Assembly (NCBI GenBank): GCA_038237645.1
Contig: JBBRYN010000005.1
Coordinates: 20,570-84,569 of the forward strand
Length of the DNA stretch: 64,000 bases
Direction: 5' to 3'
Source: QHCA01 sp038237645
Lineage (GTDB): Bacteria > Actinomycetota > Actinomycetes > Mycobacteriales > QHCA01
Shown here piece after piece: positions 8,300-18,606 of this stretch. The position numbers were made by a program, and so were the translations under genes. The notes beneath the pieces are model-generated. The model searched no databases. It was given only the letters and a program-made list of their open reading frames with translations, and was not told the origin of the DNA. How positions within the stretch are numbered: the stretch's first letter is position 1; each line of letters begins with the position of its first letter.

Positions 8300-8871
8300 C
8301 GGTCGCGGTTAAGCGAGTCGGCCGCCAGCTTCTCCGAGAGCAAGTCACGAGACGTCGGCTTGCAGGGTGCCTTTCCCGGCCGTGAACCGGTCGGCGGGCC
8401 GGAGGCCTCCGGCGGGGTGATCCCGGACCGCTCCGGTGGCACTCGCCGCTGCTGAGCGGCCCATTGCTGCTGGGTCGCCCACTGCTGGGTCGCCCACTGC
8501 TGGTCTGCGACCCGCTGCTGCTCAGCGACCCGCTGTTGCTCAGCGACCCAGTGCTGTTGTGTGACCCGCGGCTGCTGCGCCAATCCCTGCTGCCGGGCGA
8601 ACCCCTGCTGTGCTACTTGCGGCTGCGCCCGCGCTGGTCGTCTCGGCCGGGCCAAGGCACCGGCCACCACGTCGTTCATCTTCACCGCTGCCGCCACGGC
8701 CACCGGGAGCACGATCACCACCCAGGGATTGACCAGCATGGCCAGCGCAAGCAGTCCGGACAGCACCAGCGTGCCCTCCAGGAAGAGGAAGCAGCTCACC
8801 ACGCCGGGCTTGATGTGCTTGAGTCGGAGCATGCGCGCGTAGAAGGGCGGGCGCGCCGGGTCGGTCTTCAC
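8296..8871 (-). CDS. Small membrane protein with Gln-rich repetitive C-terminal tail
   Basis: A 191-residue protein. Residues 20-70 form two hydrophobic helices (VVSCFLFLEGTLVLSGLLALAMLV and PWVVIVLPVAVAAAVKM). They are followed by about 75 residues built from degenerate heptad-like repeats rich in Gln, Trp, Val and Ala (WVAEQQRVAEQQRVADQQW and variants), then a basic Pro-rich tail. The tail could form a cytoplasmic coiled coil. It begins in an ATGA overlap with the holA stop. I do not recognise a family beyond the conserved membrane hairpin seen next to holA in some actinobacteria, and no function can be assigned. Confidence 0.65.
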   Translation of the reverse strand: MKTDPARPPFYARMLRLKHIKPGVVSCFLFLEGTLVLSGLLALAMLVNPWVVIVLPVAVAAAVKMNDVVAGALARPRRPARAQPQVAQQGFARQQGLAQQPRVTQQHWVAEQQRVAEQQRVADQQWATQQWATQQQWAAQQRRVPPERSGITPPEASGPPTGSRPGKAPCKPTSRDLLSEKLAADSLNRDR

Positions 8872-9833
8872 GACCGCATCCGTTCAGCGGCAACGGCCAG
8901 CACTGCCCGCTCGAGTGCATACCTCGGGTCGCCGGCAACGCCCTTCACATCGGCGTTGAGGTCCGCCGCCAACCCCATGGCGCGGCCGAGACTGTCAGCG
9001 GACCATCGACGGGCCTGGCGTTGAGCCCGCTCCACCTTCCACACCGGCAGCTTCAGGGCCGCGGCGAGGGCGTAGCCGTTGGCCTGGCGGACGGCGGCTA
9101 CCCGGGACACCGTACGGATGCCGTCGGCAACGGCATCGGCAATCGGCACCGGGTCGACACCCAGCGAGAGAGCCCACCGCAGCAGCGACAATGCCCCGGC
9201 GACATCGCCCACGAGGGCATGGTCGGCGACGGCGAACCCCGTCACCTCGGCCCGGCCCCGGTGGCAGCGGGCGACTGCCGCGACATCGACCGCGCCTCCG
9301 GTGTCGCTGACCAACTGCGCGCAGGCGGAAGACAGCTCTCGCAGGTCGGCACCCACAGCGTCGAGAAGCGCCTGTGCGGCGGCCTCGTCGATGGACCCAC
9401 CGGCCCCACGCACCTCCTCGCGCACGAAACTCAGCCGCTCGGACGGGCGCCGCAGCCTGGCGCACAATACGACCACCGCGCCGGCCTTGGTCAGGCTGTC
9501 GGCCAGACCCTTGCCCTTGGCCCCGCCGGCGTGGGTCACGACCAGCGTGACTTCGGCAGGGAGATCGGCGGCCTGGGCGAGCAGTGCAGCGGCGACGTCC
9601 TTGGTCGCGTCCTGGCCGTCGCGAACGACGACCACCCGCCGGCCGCCGAACAAGGATGGGCTGAGCAACTCGGCCAGCCCGCCCGCGGTGATCTCGGCGG
9701 CAGGCAGGTCGTGCACTTCCGCGTCGGGGTCGGCTGCCCGGGCGGCGGACAGCACCGCTGTGACCGCCCGTGCCACCAGCAGTTCCTCGTCGCCGGCGAC
9801 GAGGCGCAGTGGCGCGAGCAGGTCAGACGGCAT
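8868..9833 (-). CDS. holA: DNA polymerase III subunit delta (internal start within the comEC frame)
   Basis: Clamp-loader delta subunit, which opens the beta sliding clamp during replication. Taken from the internal ATG at 9833 it is 321 residues, the normal stand-alone length. It begins MPSDLLAPLRLVAGDEELLVARAV, the usual delta N-terminus, with LLSPSLFGGRRVVVVRD and the C-terminal LRWALSLGVDPVPIADAV region intact. The site upstream of the ATG is weak (GATAGG). It shares frame and stop with the comEC entry, so it is either the C-terminal domain of a fusion or an independent gene whose upstream neighbour lost its stop. It overlaps the next gene by ATGA. Confidence 0.85.
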   Translation of the reverse strand: MPSDLLAPLRLVAGDEELLVARAVTAVLSAARAADPDAEVHDLPAAEITAGGLAELLSPSLFGGRRVVVVRDGQDATKDVAAALLAQAADLPAEVTLVVTHAGGAKGKGLADSLTKAGAVVVLCARLRRPSERLSFVREEVRGAGGSIDEAAAQALLDAVGADLRELSSACAQLVSDTGGAVDVAAVARCHRGRAEVTGFAVADHALVGDVAGALSLLRWALSLGVDPVPIADAVADGIRTVSRVAAVRQANGYALAAALKLPVWKVERAQRQARRWSADSLGRAMGLAADLNADVKGVAGDPRYALERAVLAVAAERMRS

Positions 9834-12317
9834 GGCGCCTATCGTCGCATGACTCCGCCCCGGTGGCTCCCCCGCCGGAAGGGTCTTTTGTGGACATCCC
9901 GCGGGACGAGCCACGAGTCTTGAGTGGCGGCCTGTGACGACAAGTGACGGACCAGTTGCGACAGGTGGCGATCGGCCCCCTTGCCTGCGGATGCCGCGGC
10001 TGCGGGTCTGCTGCCCACCGCCCGCGACCACGTACAACTTGCCCGCCCGAACCGCCACCGCGAGATCACCGTCGCGATCGGTACGCCCGATCAGCGCGCC
10101 CAACCGCTGCATCCGCGCCAGCACGGACGGTGAGGGATGGCCGTAAGGGTTGCCGGCTCCAACCGAGACGAGCGCCGCCAGTGGGCGAACCCGATCAACG
10201 AAACGCGGATCACCATGGGCCGATCCGTGGTGTGGGACCTTGAGGACATCGGCGCGCAAGTCGTCACCGCTGGCGAGCAGGGCATCTTGTGCCTCGATCT
10301 CCGCGTCACCGGCCAGTAGCAGTGTGCGACCGGCAACGCGCACCCGCAGCACGATGGAGCTGTTGTTGGGATCGGACCGGGTGCCGTGGAACGCCGCGAA
10401 CGGACCCAGCTCCTCGAGTTGGACGGCACCGATGTTGCGACGGCCCCCCACGCGGGACGGCAGCACGGCGATGCCGGCCACGTGCGCTTGACGTTCGAGC
10501 TCGACCCAGGCATGCGCCGGCTCGTGCGACGGCCCCACCTCGATCGCGGCGACAGTCCGGCCGCGCAGGACGCCAGCCAAGCCCCCGATGTGGTCCACGT
10601 GCAGGTGCGAGATGACCAACAGCGGGATTCGCCGGATACCGAGCCGGCGCAGGCAACGGTCGGCCCCGACCGGATCAGGTCCGGTGTCGACCACCACCGC
10701 CGTCTGGGGCCCTGCGTTGAGCACCAGTTCGTCGCCCTGCCCAACATCGCAGGCGACCATCACCCAGCCTGCCGGCGGCCAGCCTGGCGCAACAGCACGC
10801 AACGGCAGCACCACGACTGCGAAGACGCAGCCGGCGCACAGTGCGACTCGCCGCACGCTGGGGACCCGGGCGATCAGGAGCCCCCCGCAGAGGAAGCCGG
10901 CCAGCACGAGCCCGCCGATCGGTCCGGCCGGCCAAGGCACCGATCCGCCGTCCACCCGTGCGCCGTGCTCGGCCACCGCGACGAGCCAGGCGGTCGGCAC
11001 TCCGGCGATCCGGGCCAGCCCGGCCGCCGCCTGTGGCCACACTCCCGATAGGACGGTCGCCCCGATACCCAGCAGGGTGGCGGGCGCGACAGCAGGGACG
11101 GCGAGCAGGTTGGCCGGCACGGCGACGAGGCCCACTTGCCCGCCGAGGGCCGCCAGCACCGGCGCGCAGGCGACCTGGGCGGCTGCCGGCACGGACAGGG
11201 CGGCCGCGACAGCCCGCGGCAGCCCCCGGCGCTGCAAGGCGTCGCGCCAGGGTGGCGCGAGGACGAGCAAGCCGGCAGTGGCGAGCACTGACAGCGCAAA
11301 GCCGGCCGATCCGGCCAGCGCCGGGTCGAGGAGCACGAGCACCAGCACTGTCGCGCAGAGACCGGGGAGCGCCGCGCCGACCCGGCCGATTGCCAGTGCG
11401 AGCAATGCCAGGGCCCCCATCACCGCGGCTCGCAGGACGCTCGGCGAAGGCCTTGCCAGCACGACGAATCCGATGAGCGCCGCGGCCGCGAGCACTGCCG
11501 CCGCGCGAGGCCCGGCCCTGAACCGACGGGCCAGCAGCAGCACCGCGCCGCAGACGACGGCACAGTTGGTGCCGCTGACGGCGACCAGATGGGTCAAACC
11601 GGTGGTGCGGAAGTCGGCTGCCACGGCGGGATCGAGCCCCGTGGTGTCGCCGATCACCAGACCCGGCAGCAGGCCACGCTCCTTGGCCGGCAAGCCGCTG
11701 CAAGCTGTCCGCAGACCCGACCGCAGCCGGCCGGCAAGGCGCTGCAACCGCGAGGGCGCCCCTGTGGCCGTCGGTGGACCGCGTGCCGACAGCACCGCAA
11801 CCGTGAGGTCGCCCGGCCCGGCGATTCCTAGCCGTCCCTCGGCCAGCACCCGTTGGCTGGGCAGGAGCCGGGCCCACTTCCGATCGCTGGCCAGCACCAG
11901 GAGTCGGCCGCCGACCGCGAGAGTTCGGCCGGCCGCCGTTACCTCGACGGCCCGAGCCGCGACCGATAACTGCGGCGGGCCGAACGCCGGTCGCCGGCCG
12001 ACGGGCCGGGCATCGTCGGTCACCACCAGGGCGACAGTGACGGCCGCGTGCTGCCGTCCCAGCGCCGCAAGTGGGTTGGTGTCCCGCGACCAGACCCGCA
12101 GCCCGGTGCCCGCGGCACCGGCGGCGACGCCGAGCAGCACCAGAGCCAGGGCAGCAGACCCCGGCCACCGGACGGCCGCAACGACGACGAGGCCGATCAG
12201 GGAAGCTGCCGCAACGATGGCGGCGACATGGGCGCGCTGACCGAGGCAGGCCAGCGTGACCAGCCAGGCGCCGCCTGCTGCACCGCCGAGGCGCAGATCC
12301 AGCCCCTGTCCGATCAC
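8868..12317 (-). CDS. comEC: ComEC/Rec2 DNA-uptake channel, open in frame through holA (apparent ComEC-HolA fusion)
   Basis: One uninterrupted 1149-codon frame. Residues 1 to about 750 are ComEC: many hydrophobic helices, the Competence domain with GLTHLVAVSGTN near residue 240, and a metallo-beta-lactamase-like domain with HLHVDHIGG near 570, then LLAGDAEIEAQ and KVPHHGSAHGD. ComEC is the inner-membrane channel for transforming DNA. About 80 residues of low-complexity linker then lead, with no stop, into a complete DNA polymerase III delta subunit (residues 829-1149). The start is a GTG overlapping the comEA stop by four bases. Whether one fused protein is made or holA starts internally cannot be decided here. 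A frameshift or base error that removed the comEC stop is possible. Confidence 0.85.
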   Translation of the reverse strand: MIGQGLDLRLGGAAGGAWLVTLACLGQRAHVAAIVAAASLIGLVVVAAVRWPGSAALALVLLGVAAGAAGTGLRVWSRDTNPLAALGRQHAAVTVALVVTDDARPVGRRPAFGPPQLSVAARAVEVTAAGRTLAVGGRLLVLASDRKWARLLPSQRVLAEGRLGIAGPGDLTVAVLSARGPPTATGAPSRLQRLAGRLRSGLRTACSGLPAKERGLLPGLVIGDTTGLDPAVAADFRTTGLTHLVAVSGTNCAVVCGAVLLLARRFRAGPRAAAVLAAAALIGFVVLARPSPSVLRAAVMGALALLALAIGRVGAALPGLCATVLVLVLLDPALAGSAGFALSVLATAGLLVLAPPWRDALQRRGLPRAVAAALSVPAAAQVACAPVLAALGGQVGLVAVPANLLAVPAVAPATLLGIGATVLSGVWPQAAAGLARIAGVPTAWLVAVAEHGARVDGGSVPWPAGPIGGLVLAGFLCGGLLIARVPSVRRVALCAGCVFAVVVLPLRAVAPGWPPAGWVMVACDVGQGDELVLNAGPQTAVVVDTGPDPVGADRCLRRLGIRRIPLLVISHLHVDHIGGLAGVLRGRTVAAIEVGPSHEPAHAWVELERQAHVAGIAVLPSRVGGRRNIGAVQLEELGPFAAFHGTRSDPNNSSIVLRVRVAGRTLLLAGDAEIEAQDALLASGDDLRADVLKVPHHGSAHGDPRFVDRVRPLAALVSVGAGNPYGHPSPSVLARMQRLGALIGRTDRDGDLAVAVRAGKLYVVAGGGQQTRSRGIRRQGGRSPPVATGPSLVVTGRHSRLVARPAGCPQKTLPAGEPPGRSHATIGAMPSDLLAPLRLVAGDEELLVARAVTAVLSAARAADPDAEVHDLPAAEITAGGLAELLSPSLFGGRRVVVVRDGQDATKDVAAALLAQAADLPAEVTLVVTHAGGAKGKGLADSLTKAGAVVVLCARLRRPSERLSFVREEVRGAGGSIDEAAAQALLDAVGADLRELSSACAQLVSDTGGAVDVAAVARCHRGRAEVTGFAVADHALVGDVAGALSLLRWALSLGVDPVPIADAVADGIRTVSRVAAVRQANGYALAAALKLPVWKVERAQRQARRWSADSLGRAMGLAADLNADVKGVAGDPRYALERAVLAVAAERMRS

Positions 12318-13186
12318 ACCGATACCAGCGGACGCAGGTCGGCGAACTTGGCCTCGCCGATGCCATTGACCTCGCGCAACTGGTCGACGGACCGAAAGCC
12401 GCCGTGTTGCGTGCGAAAGGCGATCACTCGCGCAGCGAGCACCCGGCCGACCCCCGGCAGCGCGTCGAGTTGCTCGACGGTGGCGGTGTTGAGGTTGACC
12501 GGGCCGCCGGCCTGACCGGGGGCAGTCGGGCCGGCGGCGGACCCAGCGGCTGCCCGGCCGACGACGACCTGTTCGCCGTCGACCAGTCGCCGGGCGAGGT
12601 TGAGCAGGCCGATGTCGACTCCCGGCCGCACTCCCTCGGCCGCGCGCAGTGCGTCGGCCACCCGGGCGCCAGCCGGCAGGGTGACCAATCCGGGCCGGCG
12701 GACCCCGCCTGCGACGGCAACCACGACCGTGGGGCCGGCGGAGGGCGCGGCGGGGCTTTCGATCGGCACCGGTGCGGCGGACACCACGATGGCGTGCGGA
12801 CGCGCCCGCCAGACGACGAAGGCGGCCAACGCCACGGCGACGACCACGACGAACCCGATCGCCAGCACGCCCGGCCAGCCGGGATCCAGCCGGGCACCCC
12901 GCAGAGCGGCTGGAACGATGCGCTCCACCCAGCCACTGACCACGGCGGGCAGCCGCCCACTGGAGGCAGCCGGGACAGGTGCGGCAGCGGACGGGGCGGC
13001 TACGGGAGCGGAGACGGCAGGAGAAGGGGAGACAGTCGCAGCGGTGGCGGGCGAGGCGGGAGCCGGCGCTTCGGCAGCAACAGCGGCCACGGGGCCGTGC
13101 TCCCCACGACCGCCGTGCAGGCGGACCAGCCGGTCGCGGGCGGCGACGACGTCGGCCGGATCAGGTCGGCGGTAGCGGACAGGCAT
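12314..13186 (-). CDS. comEA: ComEA family DNA-binding protein
   Basis: Competence DNA receptor, 290 residues from the ATG at 13186 (an ATG at 13234 is possible). A low-complexity Ala/Pro cytoplasmic region comes first. A single transmembrane helix lies near residue 104 (VLAIGFVVVVAVALAAFVVW), then a SLBB domain (VAVAGGVRRPGLVTLPAGARV). The C-terminal helix-hairpin-helix DNA-binding domain carries VNLNTATVEQLDALPGVG and VNGIGEAKFADLRPL. It hands double-stranded DNA to the ComEC channel, whose gene overlaps its stop by four bases. Longer upstream frame is rejected because it would run antisense through the gene at 13310-13885. Confidence 0.92.
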   Translation of the reverse strand: MPVRYRRPDPADVVAARDRLVRLHGGRGEHGPVAAVAAEAPAPASPATAATVSPSPAVSAPVAAPSAAAPVPAASSGRLPAVVSGWVERIVPAALRGARLDPGWPGVLAIGFVVVVAVALAAFVVWRARPHAIVVSAAPVPIESPAAPSAGPTVVVAVAGGVRRPGLVTLPAGARVADALRAAEGVRPGVDIGLLNLARRLVDGEQVVVGRAAAGSAAGPTAPGQAGGPVNLNTATVEQLDALPGVGRVLAARVIAFRTQHGGFRSVDQLREVNGIGEAKFADLRPLVSV

Positions 13187-13309
13187 CCGCCCACACTGGC
13201 CTCCGTACCGCCCAATACCGGCACCGTCAGCCATTCCTGTGGACGCTGGCCGGCGTGTGCGCGCACACCGACAGACCTCGCGAAATGTGGTAATGCCTAA
13301 GATGATCGG

Positions 13310-13885
13310 GTGCCGATCGAGGTGACCGTCCAGCTGCCCCACATCGAGTTGATCCAGCCGCTGTTGTCGCTGTGCCCTGCGCTGACGGCCGGACCGGGCA
13401 CCGACGAAACGAGCTACCGCGTCACCGACCTCGAGGCCATCGCCCTGGCAGAAGACCGCTACGGCAGCACCACCACACTGACCGACGAAGCCTCGGCGCT
13501 CCTCGCCGCCCATGCGGCGGAGGAGGTGCTGTGGTTCGCCGACCTCGACCTCCCCGACCGCTTGGCTGCCTCCTGGAACTATGCCCTCGGCGTCTGGCGG
13601 CTCGACCTCGTGCGCTACCTCAAGGCGATGGCGCGGGCCGGGCAGGCGGAGATCGTCCTGCGTTACGCACACGAGCGGGGAGACTGGCTCTACGAACTGG
13701 CCGGCTGGACCCTCGACTACCGCGACCCGGCCGCCGGTGTGGAGGAGCTCTCGGTCGTGGACTTCGACGGCGGGCCCGCACGGTGGCAGGCGGCTGCTCG
13801 GCGGGTGAACGGTGGCGCCGTGCAGGCAACGTACGAACGGTTCAGCCAGTCGGGCGACGCGAGCTCGGGTCGCTCCGGACGATGA
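13310..13885 (+). CDS. Conserved hypothetical protein, function unknown
   Basis: A 191-residue acidic soluble protein from a GTG start: no signal peptide and no transmembrane helix. It contains alternating Leu/Trp-rich helices (HAAEEVLWFADLDLPDRLA, WNYALGVWRLDLVRYLKAM) and a Trp-containing C-terminal segment. I do not recognise a domain. It lies divergent from comEA, with which it would share a promoter region of about 120 bases. Its 3' end overlaps the convergent degV gene by 44 bases. Codon use looks like its neighbours, so it is probably a real gene. Confidence 0.65.
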   Translation: MPIEVTVQLPHIELIQPLLSLCPALTAGPGTDETSYRVTDLEAIALAEDRYGSTTTLTDEASALLAAHAAEEVLWFADLDLPDRLAASWNYALGVWRLDLVRYLKAMARAGQAEIVLRYAHERGDWLYELAGWTLDYRDPAAGVEELSVVDFDGGPARWQAAARRVNGGAVQATYERFSQSGDASSGRSGR

Positions 13886-14737
13886 CCACCCCGAGGACAC
13901 CCGGGCCTACGTGGGCGCCGACGGCGGCGCCCAACTCGGACACCAGCATGCGGCGCACACCGGGCAGCCGGGCGCGGATCCGACCGCTGAGTGCCGCCGC
14001 CTGATCGGGGGCGGCCAGATGGTGCACGGCGACATCGACCGGGCCTTCGCCGGCCGCCTCGGCGGCGAGCTCCGCCAGCCGGGTCAGCCCCCGGCTCGGG
14101 GTGCGTACCTTCTCCCGCAGGACGATGCCGCCGTCGACCAGGTGCAGGATCGGCTTGACCGACAGGGCCGTACCCAGGATCGCGGTGGTGGCACCGATGC
14201 GGCCACCACGGCGCAGGTATTCCAGCGAGTCGACGTAGAACAGCATGGATGTACGCCGGACGCAGTCCTGTGCCGACTCGTAGACCTCGTCGAGGGAGCC
14301 GCCGGCCGTCGCAGTGCCGGTTGCCGCGATGACGGCGAAGCCCAGGCCCATCGCCGTGCTGCGTGAATCGAGCACCCGCACCGGGCCGCCGGCCGCCTTG
14401 GCGGCCAGCGCCGCCGACTCCCAGGTGCCCGACAGCTTCCCGGACAGGTGGACGGAAAGCACTCCGGTGGCACCACCGGCAAAAGCCGCGGCATAGGCAC
14501 CGGCGAAGTCGCCGGGGCTGGGGCGGGACGTCGTGACGCGCAACCGACGGTCGAGCAGGGTGGCGGCCACGTCGGCCGGCGTCACGTCGATGCCCTCCGC
14601 TCCCGTCCGGCCGCCCAGGAGCACCTGCAACGGCACGATCCGCAGGCCCGAGGCAGCGATCTCCTCCGCCGGGAGGTAGGCGGTCGAGTCGGTGACGACG
14701 GCGACGCCGGGAGAGGCCACGCGACCGTGCCGGGCCG

Positions 14738-14741
<4 letters not shown>
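13842..14741 (-). CDS. DegV family fatty-acid-binding protein
   Basis: A 299-residue DegV-fold protein. These bind a fatty acid in a deep cleft and pass it to fatty acid kinase FakA in organisms that have it. Family marks are VVTDSTAYLPAEEI near the N-terminus, TTSRPSPGDF, SVHLSGKLSGTWESA, the central EYLRRGGRIG, and SVKPILHLVDGGIV. The start overlaps the leuS stop by four bases, giving translational coupling. Lipid binding is inferred from the family; the residues lining the pocket are not checked individually. Confidence 0.92.
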
Positions 14742-17224
<2,483 letters not shown>

Positions 17225-17282
17225 CTCGCTGGCTGCTCCTTCTACGCGGGTACGGCGGTCGCCGGAAAACAACCCTGGCAAG

Positions 17283-17308
17283 AAAAAAACCCTCGCGATC
17301 CGCAAGGG
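17283..17308 (-). terminator. Intrinsic terminator in the leuS leader (putative attenuator)
   Basis: On the minus strand CCCTTGCG and CGCGAGGG pair over eight bases (one G-U) around a three-base loop and are followed directly by seven T residues. This is a canonical Rho-independent terminator, uncommon in such GC-rich sequence. It lies about 60 bases before the leuS ATG and about 35 bases after the leader peptide stop. Terminating the upstream phosphatase transcript is an alternative role, but the position downstream of the leader ORF favours attenuation. Confidence 0.85.
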
Positions 17309-17310
17309 CT

Positions 17311-17352
17311 GCCGCGCTGACGGGTGGCTACAGCCAGGAAGGTCAGCGCGGC
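17311..17352 (-). promoter_or_regulatory. Stable leader hairpin overlapping the leader peptide stop codon
   Basis: GCCGCGCTGAC (17352-17342) and GTCAGCGCGGC (17321-17311) pair perfectly over 11 bases on the minus strand, closing a 20-base loop that itself contains the small stem GGCT-GT-AGCC. The leader peptide stop TGA is inside the 5' arm, so a ribosome finishing the peptide would melt this helix. This is the expected coupling between translation and RNA folding. The competing antiterminator pairing is not obvious to me. Confidence 0.7.
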
Positions 17353-17384
17353 CCGGCAAGGAGCGAGCGTACGACGGTGTGCAT
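17343..17384 (-). CDS. leuS leader peptide MHTVVRSLLAGPR
   Basis: A 13-codon open frame with an adjacent Leu-Leu pair read by CTC and CTT; CTT is rare in this GC-rich genome. The -10-like TATCAT (17397-17392) ends seven bases before the ATG, so the transcript would begin at the ATG itself and the leader would be leaderless, which is common in Actinobacteria. The stop lies in an 11-base-pair hairpin followed by an intrinsic terminator and leuS. Classical attenuators before leuS have been predicted in some Streptomyces. The arrangement here agrees with that, but the function is inferred. Confidence 0.7.
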   Translation of the reverse strand: MHTVVRSLLAGPR

Positions 17385-17506
17385 GTCGTGGATGATACCG
17401 CTTGCGGCAACCCCCCCGTGCTCGGTGATCCGACACGCCGACACGCCGACACGCCGTGCAGCCCAGCAACCATGCATGATCACCGCGCTGGGTGGCGACC
17501 GAGGTG

Positions 17507-18178
17507 TCAGCCGGGAGGCGGCTCGATGTCCTGGGTGGTCAGCAGGCTGTCGTCGGGCACCAGGTCGGGCCCGGTGTTGTGCGCGACGAGTTGCCAGCCG
17601 CCACCGCGCCGCACAAGCTCGGACCACCGGCAGTTGCCCAGCGGGCCGAGCGCGTGCCGCCAGCGCTCCCGCCGCACCTCGAGCAGCGAGTTGAGCACCG
17701 CCCGGGTGGTGCCGCCGTGGCTCACGACCAGCAGCGTCCCGACCTGCGGTTCGAGGACCGCGGGCACGGCTCGGGCCGCGATCGCGTCGTAGGACTCCCG
17801 GCCGCTGGGCCCGCCGTCGCCCGCCTCGTAGGCCGCGGTTTCGATCGGATACCGCTCGCGGGCCTCGGCCCGGGTCAGCCCCTGCATGACGCCGAGATGC
17901 ATCTCGCGCAGCCGCGGGTCGCGGTGCACGGTCAGGCCGGTCAACTCGGCCACCTCGGCCGCCGTGTCGGCCGCCCGGGAAGAGTCGCTGGAGACGATGG
18001 CGTCGGGCCGCATCGCCGCGAGATACGGCGCAGCGAGCAGCGCCTGCTTGCACCCGCTGTCGTCGAGCGGCACGTCGAGATGGCCCTGCCCCCGGCCGAT
18101 CGCGTTCCACTCGGTGCGGCCGTGCCGCCACAGCAGGAGGCGTCGGGGCAGCGGGGGATCCTGGGGCGCTGCGGTCAC
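17507..18178 (-). CDS. Histidine phosphatase family protein (phosphoglycerate mutase-like)
   Basis: A 223-residue member of the histidine phosphatase superfamily. The catalytic RHG motif is in LLLWRHGRTEWN near residue 17 and the second catalytic His is in VVSHGGTTRAVL. SSDSSRAADTA and the acceptor Glu region LREMHLGVMQG complete the active site. The substrate is not determinable; related actinobacterial enzymes include glucosyl-3-phosphoglycerate phosphatase and acid phosphatases. The GTG at 18178 overlaps the rsfS stop (GTGA). Confidence 0.9.
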   Translation of the reverse strand: MTAAPQDPPLPRRLLLWRHGRTEWNAIGRGQGHLDVPLDDSGCKQALLAAPYLAAMRPDAIVSSDSSRAADTAAEVAELTGLTVHRDPRLREMHLGVMQGLTRAEARERYPIETAAYEAGDGGPSGRESYDAIAARAVPAVLEPQVGTLLVVSHGGTTRAVLNSLLEVRRERWRHALGPLGNCRWSELVRRGGGWQLVAHNTGPDLVPDDSLLTTQDIEPPPG

Positions 18179-18555
18179 GCCCTGGGCACGCTGCCGGCCG
18201 TGTCGGCGAAGGCGATGGTCGGGCAGTCCTTCCACAGCCGTTCGAGGGCATAGAACGCGCGCTCCTCGACGTGTTGCACGTGGACGACGATGTCGATGTA
18301 GTCCAGCAGCACCCAGCGGCCGCCGCGCTCACCCTCGCGACGGACCGGCTTGACCCCGAGCCCGCGCAGCCGCTCCTCCACCTCGTCGACCACCGACTTG
18401 ACCTGCCGCTCACTGGGCGCCGAGGCGATCACGAATATGTCGGTGATGACCAGCTGCTCGCTGACGTCGAGAATGGCGATATCGGTGGCGAGCTTGTCGG
18501 CAGCGGCATGTGCAGCGGCGAGCGCCAGCGCGGTGGCGGCGTCAGATGCGGTCAC
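18175..18555 (-). CDS. rsfS: Ribosomal silencing factor RsfS
   Basis: A 126-residue RsfS/Iojap protein that binds uL14 on the 50S subunit and blocks subunit joining when nutrients are low. The conserved core is visible: DIAILDVSEQLVITDIFVIASAPSERQV, then GERGGRWVLLDYIDIVVHVQ and ERAFYALERLW. It sits in the standard nadD-LCP-rsfS neighbourhood and is coupled to the phosphatase gene by a GTGA overlap. Confidence 0.96.
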   Translation of the reverse strand: MTASDAATALALAAAHAAADKLATDIAILDVSEQLVITDIFVIASAPSERQVKSVVDEVEERLRGLGVKPVRREGERGGRWVLLDYIDIVVHVQHVEERAFYALERLWKDCPTIAFADTAGSVPRA

Positions 18556-18606
18556 GTACGGCTCTCCTGTGCTGGGTCCGGTGGATGGTGGCGCCCGCCC
18601 AGCTTC

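Noticed and set aside
13187..13900. Long N-terminal extension of ComEA
   Set aside because: It would run antisense through the gene at 13310-13885 and shows no ComEA similarity; the ATG at 13186 gives a normal protein.
17225..17400. T-box riboswitch before leuS
   Set aside because: No T-box consensus and no specifier loop are visible; the leader peptide with terminator explains the region better.
17225..17473. N-terminal extension of LeuS by 83 codons
   Set aside because: It passes through the intrinsic terminator and leader hairpin and is not synthetase-like.
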